Below are positions 4,530 to 11,197 of a stretch of 40,227 nucleotides of DNA, piece after piece (position 1 is the first letter of the stretch; each line of letters starts with the position of its first letter). The DNA is from a virus: positions 1-40,227 of IMG/VR virus record IMGVR_UViG_3300045999_001945. One strand, written 5' to 3'. A program made the translations under genes and the position numbers. The notes under the pieces are model-generated. The model did not search any database. It saw nothing but the letters and a program-made list of their open reading frames with translations, and was not told the DNA's origin.

Positions 4530-4558
4530 AGTATACATCGTCTACCGCATCTTGTCAA
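4530..4558 (-). promoter_or_regulatory. tRNA-array promoter P2
   Basis: TTGACA, 17 bases, TATACT on the minus strand. From the -10 box through the hairpin it repeats P1 almost exactly. Confidence 0.85.
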
Positions 4559-4609
4559 GAGGCTTCTGAATTCTTGACTGTTTTAGTCAGTCTTTCTTCT
4601 TCCTCTGAC

Positions 4610-4631
4610 GTTGAGCGATTTCTCACTCAAC
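4610..4631 (-). other. GAAA-tetraloop hairpin of the P1 transcript
   Basis: Minus strand 9-bp stem (GTTGAGTGA with TCGCTCAAC, one G-U) closed by GAAA, starting about 7 bases past the P1 -10. No boxA follows this copy; a GACTG/CAGTC hairpin lies at 4574-4590 instead. Confidence 0.75.
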
Positions 4632-4637
4632 AGACAC

Positions 4638-4667
4638 AGTATACATCGGTTGATGCTGATCCGTCAA
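4638..4667 (-). promoter_or_regulatory. tRNA-array promoter P1 (distal)
   Basis: TTGACG, 18 bases, TATACT on the minus strand. A TTGTTG/CAACAA hairpin (4682-4702) lies just upstream of the -35. Confidence 0.75.
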
Positions 4668-4702
4668 GCGATTTTTCACTCTTGTTGTTTTGATACAACA
4701 AA

Positions 4703-4734
4703 CAAAAAACCCTAGAAACTTTCGTCGCTAGGGT
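4703..4734 (-). terminator. Intrinsic terminator ending the upstream gene block
   Basis: Minus strand ACCCTAG, 12-base spacer, CTAGGGT followed by a run of T. It separates the protein-coding operon above 4740 from the tRNA leader, so the tRNA array depends on its own promoters. Confidence 0.85.
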
Positions 4735-4764
4735 CCTTTGGTTGGTGTACTTCTTGTGTACTTC

Positions 4765-4872
4765 TTACAGATGGACCCTCAGATGGTGTTTCTGAATCGC
4801 AGGTAGGCGTGAGTCTGTGCTATAAGCACACTCATTCCAGACTCTGACGATTGATGAACTAAAGGGAACCAT
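4765..4872 (-). CDS. Possible small protein, 35 aa, behind a late promoter
   Basis: An ATG with a GGAG site 6 bases upstream opens a 35-codon frame ending in TAA. A TATAAATA late promoter (4898-4905) lies about 26 bases upstream and the terminator at 4703 follows, so it would form a one-gene late unit. The peptide (MVPFSSSIVRVWNECAYST...) matches nothing I know. A GAGTCT/AGACTC hairpin with inner GTGC/GCAC at 4811-4844 overlaps it, so a late non-coding RNA is an alternative. Confidence 0.4.
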   Translation of the reverse strand: MVPFSSSIVRVWNECAYSTDSRLPAIQKHHLRVHL

Positions 4873-4897
4873 TTGTAACTCCAATTTTCTTGTCTTT

Positions 4898-4905
4898 TAT
4901 TTATA
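4898..4905 (-). promoter_or_regulatory. T4-type late promoter TATAAATA
   Basis: Minus strand TATAAATA, the sequence recognised by gp55-type late sigma factors in T4-like phages. Lies just past the stop of the 84-aa gene at 4910. Confidence 0.6.
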
Positions 4906-4909
4906 CATC

Positions 4910-5164
4910 TTAGAGGTACTTTTTGTACCTTTGAAAGAATTTTTTTTCTACTCTGTACCACTTCTTTGTGATTGGTCTTGGTGCATGACTTCCTAGGTAG
5001 TGTAGTTGACCAAACACTCTAGAGATGTGCGAAGAATCAAATCGCCTCACATGCCAATTCCATTGCCCTACGCTTCTTCGGTGCAAGCCCCCATATATCT
5101 TGAACTTGCCGTCAATATCCTGTGGGCGAAAGGCTTTAGTTTTTTGAATTGAACTTGACGCCAT
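4910..5164 (-). CDS. Hypothetical basic protein, 84 aa
   Basis: No family recognised. The protein is basic, rich in Arg, Lys and aromatic residues (for instance GQWNWHVRRF near 33-42), with no membrane segment. Its start overlaps the preceding membrane protein gene by 29 bases in another frame; AGGA lies immediately before the ATG. The overlap and short spacing suggest translational coupling. It is the last gene before the late promoter at 4898 and the terminator at 4703. Confidence 0.6.
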   Translation of the reverse strand: MASSSIQKTKAFRPQDIDGKFKIYGGLHRRSVGQWNWHVRRFDSSHISRVFGQLHYLGSHAPRPITKKWYRVEKKFFQRYKKYL

Positions 5165-5330
5165 TTCCTGTCACAACACCAACAAGAATGAATGCAGCAA
5201 GCCACTCAAAGAAACCGTATGCAATGCTCAATCCAAACAGAGTGTTCAGACTCCAGATGAATATGAGAGGCGAAACGATTGCAAGACAAACTGCAAAGAT
5301 GATGATCATAACAATTGTAGGCTTGTTCAT
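5136..5330 (-). CDS. Small membrane protein, 64 aa
   Basis: Two hydrophobic segments (about residues 5-27 and 33-55) separated by a short turn, with a polar, Lys-containing tail (KFNSKN). It should be an inner-membrane hairpin protein. Many T4-like phages carry such small membrane proteins, some acting on the host envelope or superinfection, but nothing in this sequence fixes a role. Overlaps the next gene by 29 bases. Confidence 0.7.
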   Translation of the reverse strand: MNKPTIVMIIIFAVCLAIVSPLIFIWSLNTLFGLSIAYGFFEWLAAFILVGVVTGNGVKFNSKN

Positions 5331-5357
5331 AATATACTCCAGTGTAATAAAAAAGTT

Positions 5358-5546
5358 TCAGTAGTCGTCAAATTCTTCTTCGTCTATGTCTCTAGGATCA
5401 ATGCGTTTCAACTTGTCACGAAACTTCATCTTGTCCTTTTCGGATTCGTCTACTCGCTTTTTCTTTGGGCGAAATTCTTTTTCTTCTTCATAGAACTCGC
5501 GAAAGCCTCGATAGCCACTAGAACCCTTCTTATCAGTTTTTGCCAT
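5358..5546 (-). CDS. Small highly charged protein, 62 aa
   Basis: Lys/Arg-rich in the first two thirds and acidic at the end (DEEEFDDY), with almost no hydrophobic residues, so probably disordered or nucleic-acid or protein binding. Family unknown. It follows the 152-aa gene by only three bases and belongs to the same transcription unit. Confidence 0.7.
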   Translation of the reverse strand: MAKTDKKGSSGYRGFREFYEEEKEFRPKKKRVDESEKDKMKFRDKLKRIDPRDIDEEEFDDY

Positions 5547-5549
5547 ATC

Positions 5550-6008
5550 TCACTCTTCTGCTTCTCCGGGAAAAAATTCGGGAAACGCCTTCTTGACGTA
5601 CCTCTTGGTTATGCCTTTGTACTCTAACTTCTTGTCTTTGATTTGAATCAAGAGTTTGGCTTCGTCAGGAGAAAGACTCTCTAGCATCTCAATGAACATG
5701 CTTTCTTTCTTTAACCTGTTTACGCTATTCTCTGCACCTTTGATGAAGTAGTGCATCTTCTTCAACTCTTTGGGAAGCCGATTGTATCCCCAATTGTTTG
5801 GCAAGTTCTGAGGCTTGTATGGTGGAATTCCTGGAGGTAGATCCAGTTGAATACCTTCCACAAACACAAGCTGAATAACAGCCTTGAAGTCTGGTCTAAA
5901 ATTTGCAACCTGTTGCATAGCACCAGGACGATCATCATTAGACACATCCGAAGAGAGATGATTCATAATCTCCGGAAGAGTCATCTTGCTCAAGTCAATA
6001 TTTGCCAT
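5550..6008 (-). CDS. Conserved T4-like phage protein, 152 aa (DUF6433-like)
   Basis: Soluble, mostly helical by composition. I recognise the pattern of a conserved unknown family of marine T4-like phages, which I believe is DUF6433: an N-terminal region with RPGAMQQVANFRP (near 28-40) and a C-terminal module in which an acidic residue-rich helix leads into KDKKLEYKGITKRYVKKAFP (about 124-143). The C-terminal module recalls small helical DNA- or protein-binding domains, but the function is unknown. It is three bases downstream of RNase H, so it may act in replication; that is only context. Confidence 0.8.
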   Translation of the reverse strand: MANIDLSKMTLPEIMNHLSSDVSNDDRPGAMQQVANFRPDFKAVIQLVFVEGIQLDLPPGIPPYKPQNLPNNWGYNRLPKELKKMHYFIKGAENSVNRLKKESMFIEMLESLSPDEAKLLIQIKDKKLEYKGITKRYVKKAFPEFFPGEAEE

Positions 6009-6011
6009 TTG

Positions 6012-6872
6012 TCACCAATCCTGTAGTGATTCCATCAGAACCTTCATTCGGTTCTTGATAAAGTAGTTCATCAATTTGCCCTTACCATTACGGGGAGCAT
6101 TCTCAAACGCATTCATGATCTTAGTCTGATAGTCAGCAGGAACTTTTTCAAGATCAATCAACGCTTCATTGCGCTTGAAGTTTCGCAGCATAGTATCGTC
6201 ACAAAAAGACTCTGGTTCTTGCGTCAGCCATGTATTTAGCTTTTTCTCAGTTACAGGTTTTTGTCGTGCTTCTGTGACAAAGGTGTCGTCGTGCGACAGA
6301 ATGTTGGGGATGCCATCGCCACGATCACCTCGGATGATGTGTTCACGTAAGAAGTCTTCTGGTGTGCTTGTGCGCAGAAACTTCTTAGCCATTGGGCTGA
6401 ACTGCTCAACATTAGCAAACTTCTGAAGTTGCATGAAGTCTTTATCGCTGGATAGGATTAGAATCTTTTCTGTGCTGGCAGACTTCAACTGAACGCCATT
6501 CTTGTAGCATAGTGTGCCAATGATGTCATCAGCTTCTGCTTTATCTACTTGGATAACAGGATAAGGAATGTTCTCTTTGATCTCATCACGAACTTTGTTG
6601 AGAATTGTGAAGATTGCATTCCAGTCATAAGGTGAGTCTTCACGGTTCTTCTTGCGCCCAGCTTTATAGAACGGAAAGATATCTTTGCGCCAATAGTTCT
6701 TGTCATCGGTACAGATGATCAGATCGCCATATTCCTTTTTGAATTTGACATTGTACATGCGAAGACTGTTCATCACCATATGCCGAATCATGTTCTCATC
6801 TGGATTGTCTAGCCCGCCAGGCTGCATCATCAGATTGGAAATCATTGTTTGGTTCAGATCAAGAAGAATCAT
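6012..6872 (-). CDS. rnh: RNase H / 5-prime to 3-prime exonuclease (T4 Rnh-like, FEN family)
   Basis: T4-type RNase H removes RNA primers from lagging-strand fragments and is a flap/FEN nuclease, not a classical RNase H fold. The PIN-like core is visible: MILLDLNQTM at the start (first metal Asp), ICTDDKNYWRK (about 53-63), the basic helical arch around YKAGRKKNRE, DKAEADDIIGTL (about 105-116) and LSSDKDFMQLQ (about 139-149), which supply the acidic metal ligands. Length (286 aa) fits T4 Rnh (305 aa). It abuts the 370-aa gene with no gap. Helicase, primase and polymerase are also in the window, giving a nearly complete lagging-strand set. Confidence 0.93.
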   Translation of the reverse strand: MILLDLNQTMISNLMMQPGGLDNPDENMIRHMVMNSLRMYNVKFKKEYGDLIICTDDKNYWRKDIFPFYKAGRKKNREDSPYDWNAIFTILNKVRDEIKENIPYPVIQVDKAEADDIIGTLCYKNGVQLKSASTEKILILSSDKDFMQLQKFANVEQFSPMAKKFLRTSTPEDFLREHIIRGDRGDGIPNILSHDDTFVTEARQKPVTEKKLNTWLTQEPESFCDDTMLRNFKRNEALIDLEKVPADYQTKIMNAFENAPRNGKGKLMNYFIKNRMKVLMESLQDW

Positions 6873-7985
6873 TTAGTTTACCACCTTCACAATGATTGTA
6901 TCAGAGTTGCATCTTCCTGTCAAGTTACATTCCTTTGTTGTCAATTCTGATAGAATTTGATTCAACTTTACTTTTCCAGCGGTGGCAAGTTTGTCTAGAG
7001 TTTCCTTCGGCTTTCTCAGCTTCTTGGCGATAGCAGCATCTTCTTTGTAGTTTTGGATTGTCGTTCCCTTGATAGAAAGCCCACGCGCATCAGCAGCACG
7101 ATACACACCAAGAATGCGAGTCTTTGCATTGTACACCCAGACTTGAGATGCACCAATGATCTTCTCTGGCAAAACACTCTTCAATCCAGTCTCTGGATCT
7201 TCCTTGAGATAAGACACCTTTGAGGCAAGAACCGCAGCGGGCTTCTCTTTCTTCTTCCTGGTCTTTCGAACTGGCTTAGACTCAACTGCACCCTTGTTTG
7301 TGGCTGCAACGATAGCATCAAGGAAGTCTTTCAACCGCCTCAATTCTGGCTTTGTGAAGTTGGAGTATCCCTCTTTGATTTGTGGATCCTTAGACTCAAT
7401 CACATTCGCAATTCGCGAACTGCGAACGACAAAGATGTCACAAATTTTCTTGAGAACAACCGAACTCAACTTCTTGTTCTTCACATAGTTGTCTAGATCA
7501 ATCTGCATCTTGCATCCAGACGCAACGAAGTCGTCAATCAATCCTTCAAGATCACCAGCTTCTTCATGTGCTTTGTCTTGAATGCGTGATTGTATCGTCA
7601 CCCTTGGTGCGAGAGTGGCGTCCGATGCAACTTCCTCAGTCTTGATTGCGTCAGTCTTCTTGACATACGCAAACATAGACTTGTATGTCTTAGTGAAGAA
7701 TTCTTTTGTCTTGTCGTCTGGTGTATATCCGACACACATCATTCTAGCAACCCAGCCGAATTGCTTGATGTACTTGTCGTCTGAAATGCTCTTCAGATTC
7801 TCAATCTCATCTTTCGAGCGACCAACACTTTTCGCATAGTCCAACACAAACTCTTTGGCTTCTTTATTGCCAAAGGAATATGTGTACCAACTCAATGCTG
7901 ATGTGAGTGTAGGAAGATTGGCTGGATCAGCCCAAGATGGTTCTGGACCCATCATAGATGGATCCAGTGCAGTCAATTTACGCAT
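6873..7985 (-). CDS. Conserved hypothetical phage protein, 370 aa
   Basis: Not assigned. The N-terminal 120 residues are helical, with aromatic-rich segments (LSWYTYSFG near 30-38). The middle contains a Lys-rich linker (KPVRKTRKKKEKPAA, about 238-252) separating a C-terminal domain with alternating strands (QVWVYNAKTRILGVY near 282-296) that looks like a small beta-sheet module. No transmembrane segment and no catalytic motif I can name. Homologous-looking proteins occur in cyanophage-type T4-like genomes, as far as I recall. The start overlaps the end of the DUF2693-like gene by 8 bases and stops directly before rnh, so all three are co-translated. Confidence 0.8.
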   Translation of the reverse strand: MRKLTALDPSMMGPEPSWADPANLPTLTSALSWYTYSFGNKEAKEFVLDYAKSVGRSKDEIENLKSISDDKYIKQFGWVARMMCVGYTPDDKTKEFFTKTYKSMFAYVKKTDAIKTEEVASDATLAPRVTIQSRIQDKAHEEAGDLEGLIDDFVASGCKMQIDLDNYVKNKKLSSVVLKKICDIFVVRSSRIANVIESKDPQIKEGYSNFTKPELRRLKDFLDAIVAATNKGAVESKPVRKTRKKKEKPAAVLASKVSYLKEDPETGLKSVLPEKIIGASQVWVYNAKTRILGVYRAADARGLSIKGTTIQNYKEDAAIAKKLRKPKETLDKLATAGKVKLNQILSELTTKECNLTGRCNSDTIIVKVVN

Positions 7986-8265
7986 TTTCTACAAGATCAA
8001 AATCAATACGTTTCACCGAATCAATGCGGAATGATCTCCAACCGCTTTTTTCTAGGTCCCATACGGACATGACATCCAAGTTCTCTTGACGAACCCTTTC
8101 TGTCTTCTTTTCATATTGTTGAATGAATTCTTCGCGAAGAGTGCAAAGCATCTCACGCTCGGTACCGTCACTCTTCGTGAAAGTCACCTTTGCTTTCCCT
8201 GGAGTCTCCGTCAGGAGAGATACCAAGAATTTTCTCACATCTTTCGGATTGTCCTTTTGACTCAT
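7978..8265 (-). CDS. DUF2693-like small beta-barrel protein, 95 aa
   Basis: The pattern VTFTKSDGTEREMLCTL (about 27-43) followed by DVMSVWDLEKSGWRSFRIDSVKRI (about 64-87) is typical of the phage family DUF2693, small SH3-like proteins in which a basic residue-rich strand set ends in W-R-S-F-R. Such folds often bind nucleic acid or proteins, but the family has no established function. The first 98 bases lie inside the 3-prime end of the glutaredoxin-like gene in another frame. The ribosome binding site is weak (GAGAAAG), so coupling is likely. Confidence 0.82.
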   Translation of the reverse strand: MSQKDNPKDVRKFLVSLLTETPGKAKVTFTKSDGTEREMLCTLREEFIQQYEKKTERVRQENLDVMSVWDLEKSGWRSFRIDSVKRIDFDLVENA

Positions 8266-8521
8266 TTATCACTTTCTCGCTATGTAGATAATCGTATAGG
8301 TCTTTCACGCCGCCAATATACTTGGCGCCATGATAGATGTGCGGCACAACTGTTGTGTCGGGCACAAGTCTGTTGAGTTGTTTGAATGTGTAGTCTCTAC
8401 CAAAAATGTAGAGTCTATACTCCAAGTTCATAGTAAAGAGCAAAAATTCTGCTTTGTCGCATGCCCTGCTATTTTCCGCACCGTAGATGAAAAACATATT
8501 GCTCCATGAGTTATCTTTCAT
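8168..8521 (-). CDS. Glutaredoxin-like protein with altered active site (SxxC)
   Basis: Thioredoxin-fold redox protein of the glutaredoxin type, expected to pass electrons to ribonucleotide reductase. Visible: the first strand FFIYG (10-14), the active-site helix, the cis-proline segment TVVPHIYH (about 56-63) and the GG-x-xDL motif (KYIGGVKDLYDYL, about 66-78). The usual CxxC is SRAC here (residues 18-21): the nucleophilic first Cys is replaced by Ser and only the second remains. The last 30 residues extend past the domain, are polar and overlap the next gene. A sigma-70 promoter (8531-8559) lies 10 bases upstream. NrdA/NrdB are in the window, but a standard redox cycle looks impaired. Confidence 0.8.
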   Translation of the reverse strand: MKDNSWSNMFFIYGAENSRACDKAEFLLFTMNLEYRLYIFGRDYTFKQLNRLVPDTTVVPHIYHGAKYIGGVKDLYDYLHSEKVINESKGQSERCEKILGISPDGDSRESKGDFHEE

Positions 8522-8530
8522 CTTGTATAT

Positions 8531-8559
8531 AGTTTATCGCACTATGTCAACAATGTCAA
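8531..8559 (-). promoter_or_regulatory. Sigma-70 promoter for the glutaredoxin-like gene
   Basis: TTGACA, 17 bases, TAAACT on the minus strand, ten bases before the ATG, so the leader would be extremely short. A TTGTTG-type hairpin lies just upstream (8562-8589). Confidence 0.65.
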
Positions 8560-8561
8560 GT

Positions 8562-8589
8562 CTGTTGTTGCGTAAAAACAACATCAGAC
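8562..8589. repeat. CTGTTGTT/AACAACATCAG hairpin upstream of a promoter
   Basis: An imperfect inverted repeat with an AT-rich loop overlapping the end of the phosphoesterase gene. Similar TTGTTG..CAACAA hairpins precede the promoters at 4638, 33114 and 33760. Confidence 0.5.
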
Positions 8590-9429
8590 TTCGTACTGCT
8601 TTATCTTGAAATTTCTGGCAATTGTTTCATATCCGATATAACCACGAGGATTACAAACAACCCTAGTGTCACCAACCATGTAGTCACACGGGCTGTGCGT
8701 ATGCCCATGAATCCAATACTTGATGCGCGGCCGATCAAGAATGAAATTCGACAAGTCTGAGGCGAAAGCACCGTTGCCGTGATAATCTCTCCTGTACTCA
8801 TGTGGCACAGACTCAAGCGTGGGCAGATGATGTGTGACAACAACAACTTTCTTGTCATCCTGATAAGAATTCAGGATCTCACTGATTGTCGCGAGACACT
8901 TCTTGTGTTCTTCGGCGCAGTCGTTAGGATGAAGTCTAGATGGTCTTGTCTTGAATGAAACTTGACCGTCCGTATTCGTCACGCGATATGACACTGGATT
9001 TCCACTGTTCTCGACCAGACGATAGTCATTCATCGACCTCTGGATTTGCTGAATCGTCAGTGGATCATTCTTGTTCAGATCAGTCCATAGAGTGCCACCG
9101 ATGAACCGAACATCACAAATGTCAACGAAAGTGTTATCCAAAAACTTCAGATTGTTGAAGTATTTGAACTCATCGCGAATGATGTCAGCAGTCTTTGCGT
9201 AGTCACCATGATAGTGTTCATGATTGCCCATGATGTAGACAACATGCCCATATCGCCCAGTCACTTCTTCAATGAATCGGCGATACGTATGCCCATTTCC
9301 AGTTTTGATTCTGAATTCATTTGCGACAAAGATGTCACCCGCAAGAACAAGGACATCTGATCCTTCTTCGTTTGTCAGATCAAGATATCCACACTCCAAA
9401 TGAACGTCACTTGCTAGAGAGAATTTCAT
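8584..9429 (-). CDS. Calcineurin-like metallophosphoesterase
   Basis: All signature motifs of the binuclear metallophosphoesterase fold are present: SDVHLE (7-12, D and H ligands), LAGDIF (about 29-34), MGNHEHYHGD (about 67-76), VTHHLP (about 199-204) and HGHTHSP (about 242-248). It hydrolyses a phosphoester; the substrate (nucleotide, DNA end or cyclic nucleotide) cannot be read. At 281 aa it is a single-domain enzyme without signal peptide, so cytoplasmic. It follows the 76-aa gene by two bases. A terminator-like hairpin and the promoter at 8531 follow, making it the last gene of its unit. Confidence 0.92.
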   Translation of the reverse strand: MKFSLASDVHLECGYLDLTNEEGSDVLVLAGDIFVANEFRIKTGNGHTYRRFIEEVTGRYGHVVYIMGNHEHYHGDYAKTADIIRDEFKYFNNLKFLDNTFVDICDVRFIGGTLWTDLNKNDPLTIQQIQRSMNDYRLVENSGNPVSYRVTNTDGQVSFKTRPSRLHPNDCAEEHKKCLATISEILNSYQDDKKVVVVTHHLPTLESVPHEYRRDYHGNGAFASDLSNFILDRPRIKYWIHGHTHSPCDYMVGDTRVVCNPRGYIGYETIARNFKIKQYEV

Positions 9430-9431
9430 AT

Positions 9432-9662
9432 CTAAAAGTCTTTCTTGAATACTCTAAATGTCATTGGATGTTTTTCTGTCAATATTTCTTCGTTCTCACA
9501 TGCAATTTCCATTTCATATTTACTAGGATAGTGTCTCAGCAATGATCTTGCTTGCCATCGAATGTCTTTAGGAACACGAGGCGTCACTTTAGGATTCATC
9601 AAGTCAATCAGAAACTGTCTTGTTCTGTTGACTGATGATACTCTTTCATATGGTACAGTCAT
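9432..9662 (-). CDS. BPSL0761-like small protein, 76 aa
   Basis: The start MTVPYERV followed by RTRQFLIDL (13-21) and the later RWQARSLLRHYPS (about 35-47) match the pattern of a small family I know as BPSL0761-like, common in proteobacteria and phages, with no assigned function. In bacteria it is a short helical protein. Only the C-terminal 25 residues differ. Spacing to neighbours is 2-3 bases, so it is co-translated with the phosphoesterase. Confidence 0.78.
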   Translation of the reverse strand: MTVPYERVSSVNRTRQFLIDLMNPKVTPRVPKDIRWQARSLLRHYPSKYEMEIACENEEILTEKHPMTFRVFKKDF

Positions 9663-9665
9663 GAT

Positions 9666-10412
9666 TTAGTCCCACAATCCTTGATAATATTTTCCGAACA
9701 AACGAAAGCCGTTGCTGATGCGCTCTTGATGCTTGCGCATACCATCCGAATCAATCTTCTGTGTGTGGTTAGGACCCTTAACCATCTGAGTCAGCCCTTC
9801 CTCTTTACCCGTCACTGGATTAGGATAAGTCCCCTCGACTTTCTTCCAGCGCCAGTCTGATTCACCTGTGTAGTATTGTGATTCCCAATCAACGTCAGGT
9901 TGGTGTTGCTCAAACGCCCAGATCATTTCACTAAGAACCCAATCCCAACGAGCGTGAATATCTGCTTCACCTTCTTTGACTTCATGCTCTTGGTAGAACT
10001 CAAAAGTCAGTTGACTATCATAGTCTTCAGTTGTGGTGCAGCGAAGGTATTCGGGGACATCTTCTACATCAACAATTTGAGAGCCATGCTTCTTTTCTTG
10101 GAGTTGCTTGAGCATAGGTAGGACAATAATCGCAAGCGTACGGTCCATGTTCCAAGTATCATACTTGTCAATACAGACCTCGACAGTACGGCTTTTCTTA
10201 GAGTCCACCCAAAGGAGGAACTTGTAAAGCATAGACTTCTTTTCCGGTTCACGGAGAACTTCATCATCTTCTTCCCGATCACTGTCGCCAGCAAGCCATT
10301 GCCCAAACTTGTGAACACGATCATCTTCATCTTTGTCCATCCAGAAAAGAATTTTTTCTGCCAGTTGATAAGGACCGAACCAATCGGTGTATGGACCGAT
10401 ATACACTTTCAT
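9666..10412 (-). CDS. Conserved hypothetical phage protein, 248 aa
   Basis: An acidic, aromatic-rich soluble protein starting MKVYIGPYTDWFGPYQ. It has a Trp-rich central region (RWDWVLSEMIWAFEQHQPD, about 155-173) and a C-terminal stretch (KIDSDGMRKHQERISNGFRLFGKYY) that is characteristic of an unnamed family I recall from T4-like marine phages. No catalytic motif recognised. Its start overlaps the stop of the AbrB-like gene by 4 bases (ATGA), so translation is coupled. Confidence 0.8.
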   Translation of the reverse strand: MKVYIGPYTDWFGPYQLAEKILFWMDKDEDDRVHKFGQWLAGDSDREEDDEVLREPEKKSMLYKFLLWVDSKKSRTVEVCIDKYDTWNMDRTLAIIVLPMLKQLQEKKHGSQIVDVEDVPEYLRCTTTEDYDSQLTFEFYQEHEVKEGEADIHARWDWVLSEMIWAFEQHQPDVDWESQYYTGESDWRWKKVEGTYPNPVTGKEEGLTQMVKGPNHTQKIDSDGMRKHQERISNGFRLFGKYYQGLWD

Positions 10413-10852
10413 TCTTCATCTTCCTTGATTGGTGTGAAGAATACTTCACGCTTCTTCAGATTAGTCCATGTATTTTTTACATAGTCATTGTCTTCATCAC
10501 ACATACGCATTGCTTCATCGTAAGAAACGACACGATGCGATACGATGGTTTCACCGAGATGCTTCTGAGAGAACTCTTGTGCTTCTTCCATAGTCACTGT
10601 ATCTAGTGCCCACTCAGACTTACCGCGAGGAACTTCTACCATGTAACGCTGACGGAATGTGCTGACACATTCTACAAGAACCCATTCGGTGTTCTTCTTC
10701 GTCAAAGTGAAAGAGCCGTCGTTGTTGTCAGCCCAGACAACAGTGTCTCCCTCTTTCCATCCAAGCCCAGCCATAGTCTCTTGGGGAAATTCAATGTATG
10801 CTTCTCCAGCATCATCATGCTGAACATCAAGGGTAAAAGTATTTCCAGTCAT
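10409..10852 (-). CDS. AbrB-like domain fused to a DpnD/PcfM-like domain
   Basis: Residues 1-50 look like a SpoVT/AbrB-type swapped-hairpin domain: strand, IEFPQETMAGLGWKEGDTV and a terminal strand FTLTKK, the arrangement used to bind DNA operators. Residues 55-115 (VECVSTFRQRYMVEVP, ALDTVTMEEAQEF, VVSYDEAMRMCDEDN) resemble the DpnD/PcfM-like family. A phage transcription factor or antitoxin-like role is possible but inferred. The chosen ATG (10852) has a perfect AAGGAG site 6 bases upstream; upstream in-frame starts at 10867 and 10873 lack one. The strong promoter at 10882-10910 lies 30 bases before it, so it heads the block down to the phosphoesterase. Confidence 0.78.
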   Translation of the reverse strand: MTGNTFTLDVQHDDAGEAYIEFPQETMAGLGWKEGDTVVWADNNDGSFTLTKKNTEWVLVECVSTFRQRYMVEVPRGKSEWALDTVTMEEAQEFSQKHLGETIVSHRVVSYDEAMRMCDEDNDYVKNTWTNLKKREVFFTPIKEDEE

Positions 10853-10881
10853 TCCAAACTCCTTCATAGTCAAGTGTCATC

Positions 10882-10910
10882 ATCATATCACGGAACACAC
10901 GGAATGTCAA
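10882..10910 (-). promoter_or_regulatory. Sigma-70 promoter for the AbrB-like gene block
   Basis: TTGACA, 17 bases, TATGAT on the minus strand, overlapping the stop of the membrane protein gene at 10907. One mismatch to consensus. Confidence 0.82.
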
Positions 10911-11197
10911 GCAATGATCATCCGTACCAGCCCAATAGAATCAATTGTTGTTAGCAAGATATAGTTAGCAAGCATACCAAAAGATTTCCTAGTCCAAGAA
11001 GCCCAAGCATACAAACTGCAACCAACAATCCAAACAGGATAAAGAGCCATAAGAGGAGGATTAGGAACAGTGAGGGCCATAATAATACTACAGCCAATAC
11101 TAATAGCCCACGCCAAGACTTCAACCATGAATCTAAACTTATTTGAATTCCAGTCATTTTGTATCCATTCAATCGTTGATGAGAAAGGATTATTCAT
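10907..11197 (-). CDS. Small membrane protein, 96 aa
   Basis: Three hydrophobic segments (about residues 23-41, 47-64 and 75-95) with an amphipathic N-terminus. The topology and size resemble phage membrane proteins that I have seen next to nucleotide genes in cyanophage-like genomes; it is too short for a PnuC transporter. The start is uncertain: ATG at 11197 lacks a clear ribosome binding site and a GTG at 11206 is possible. It overlaps the stop of the DUF5672-like gene. Confidence 0.68.
   Translation of the reverse strand: MNNPFSSTIEWIQNDWNSNKFRFMVEVLAWAISIGCSIIMALTVPNPPLMALYPVWIVGCSLYAWASWTRKSFGMLANYILLTTIDSIGLVRMIIA

Noticed and set aside
4779-4961. 60-aa minus-strand ORF over the late promoter region
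   Set aside because: It overlaps the 84-aa gene and the late promoter and lacks a ribosome binding site; the 35-aa frame fits better, itself uncertain.
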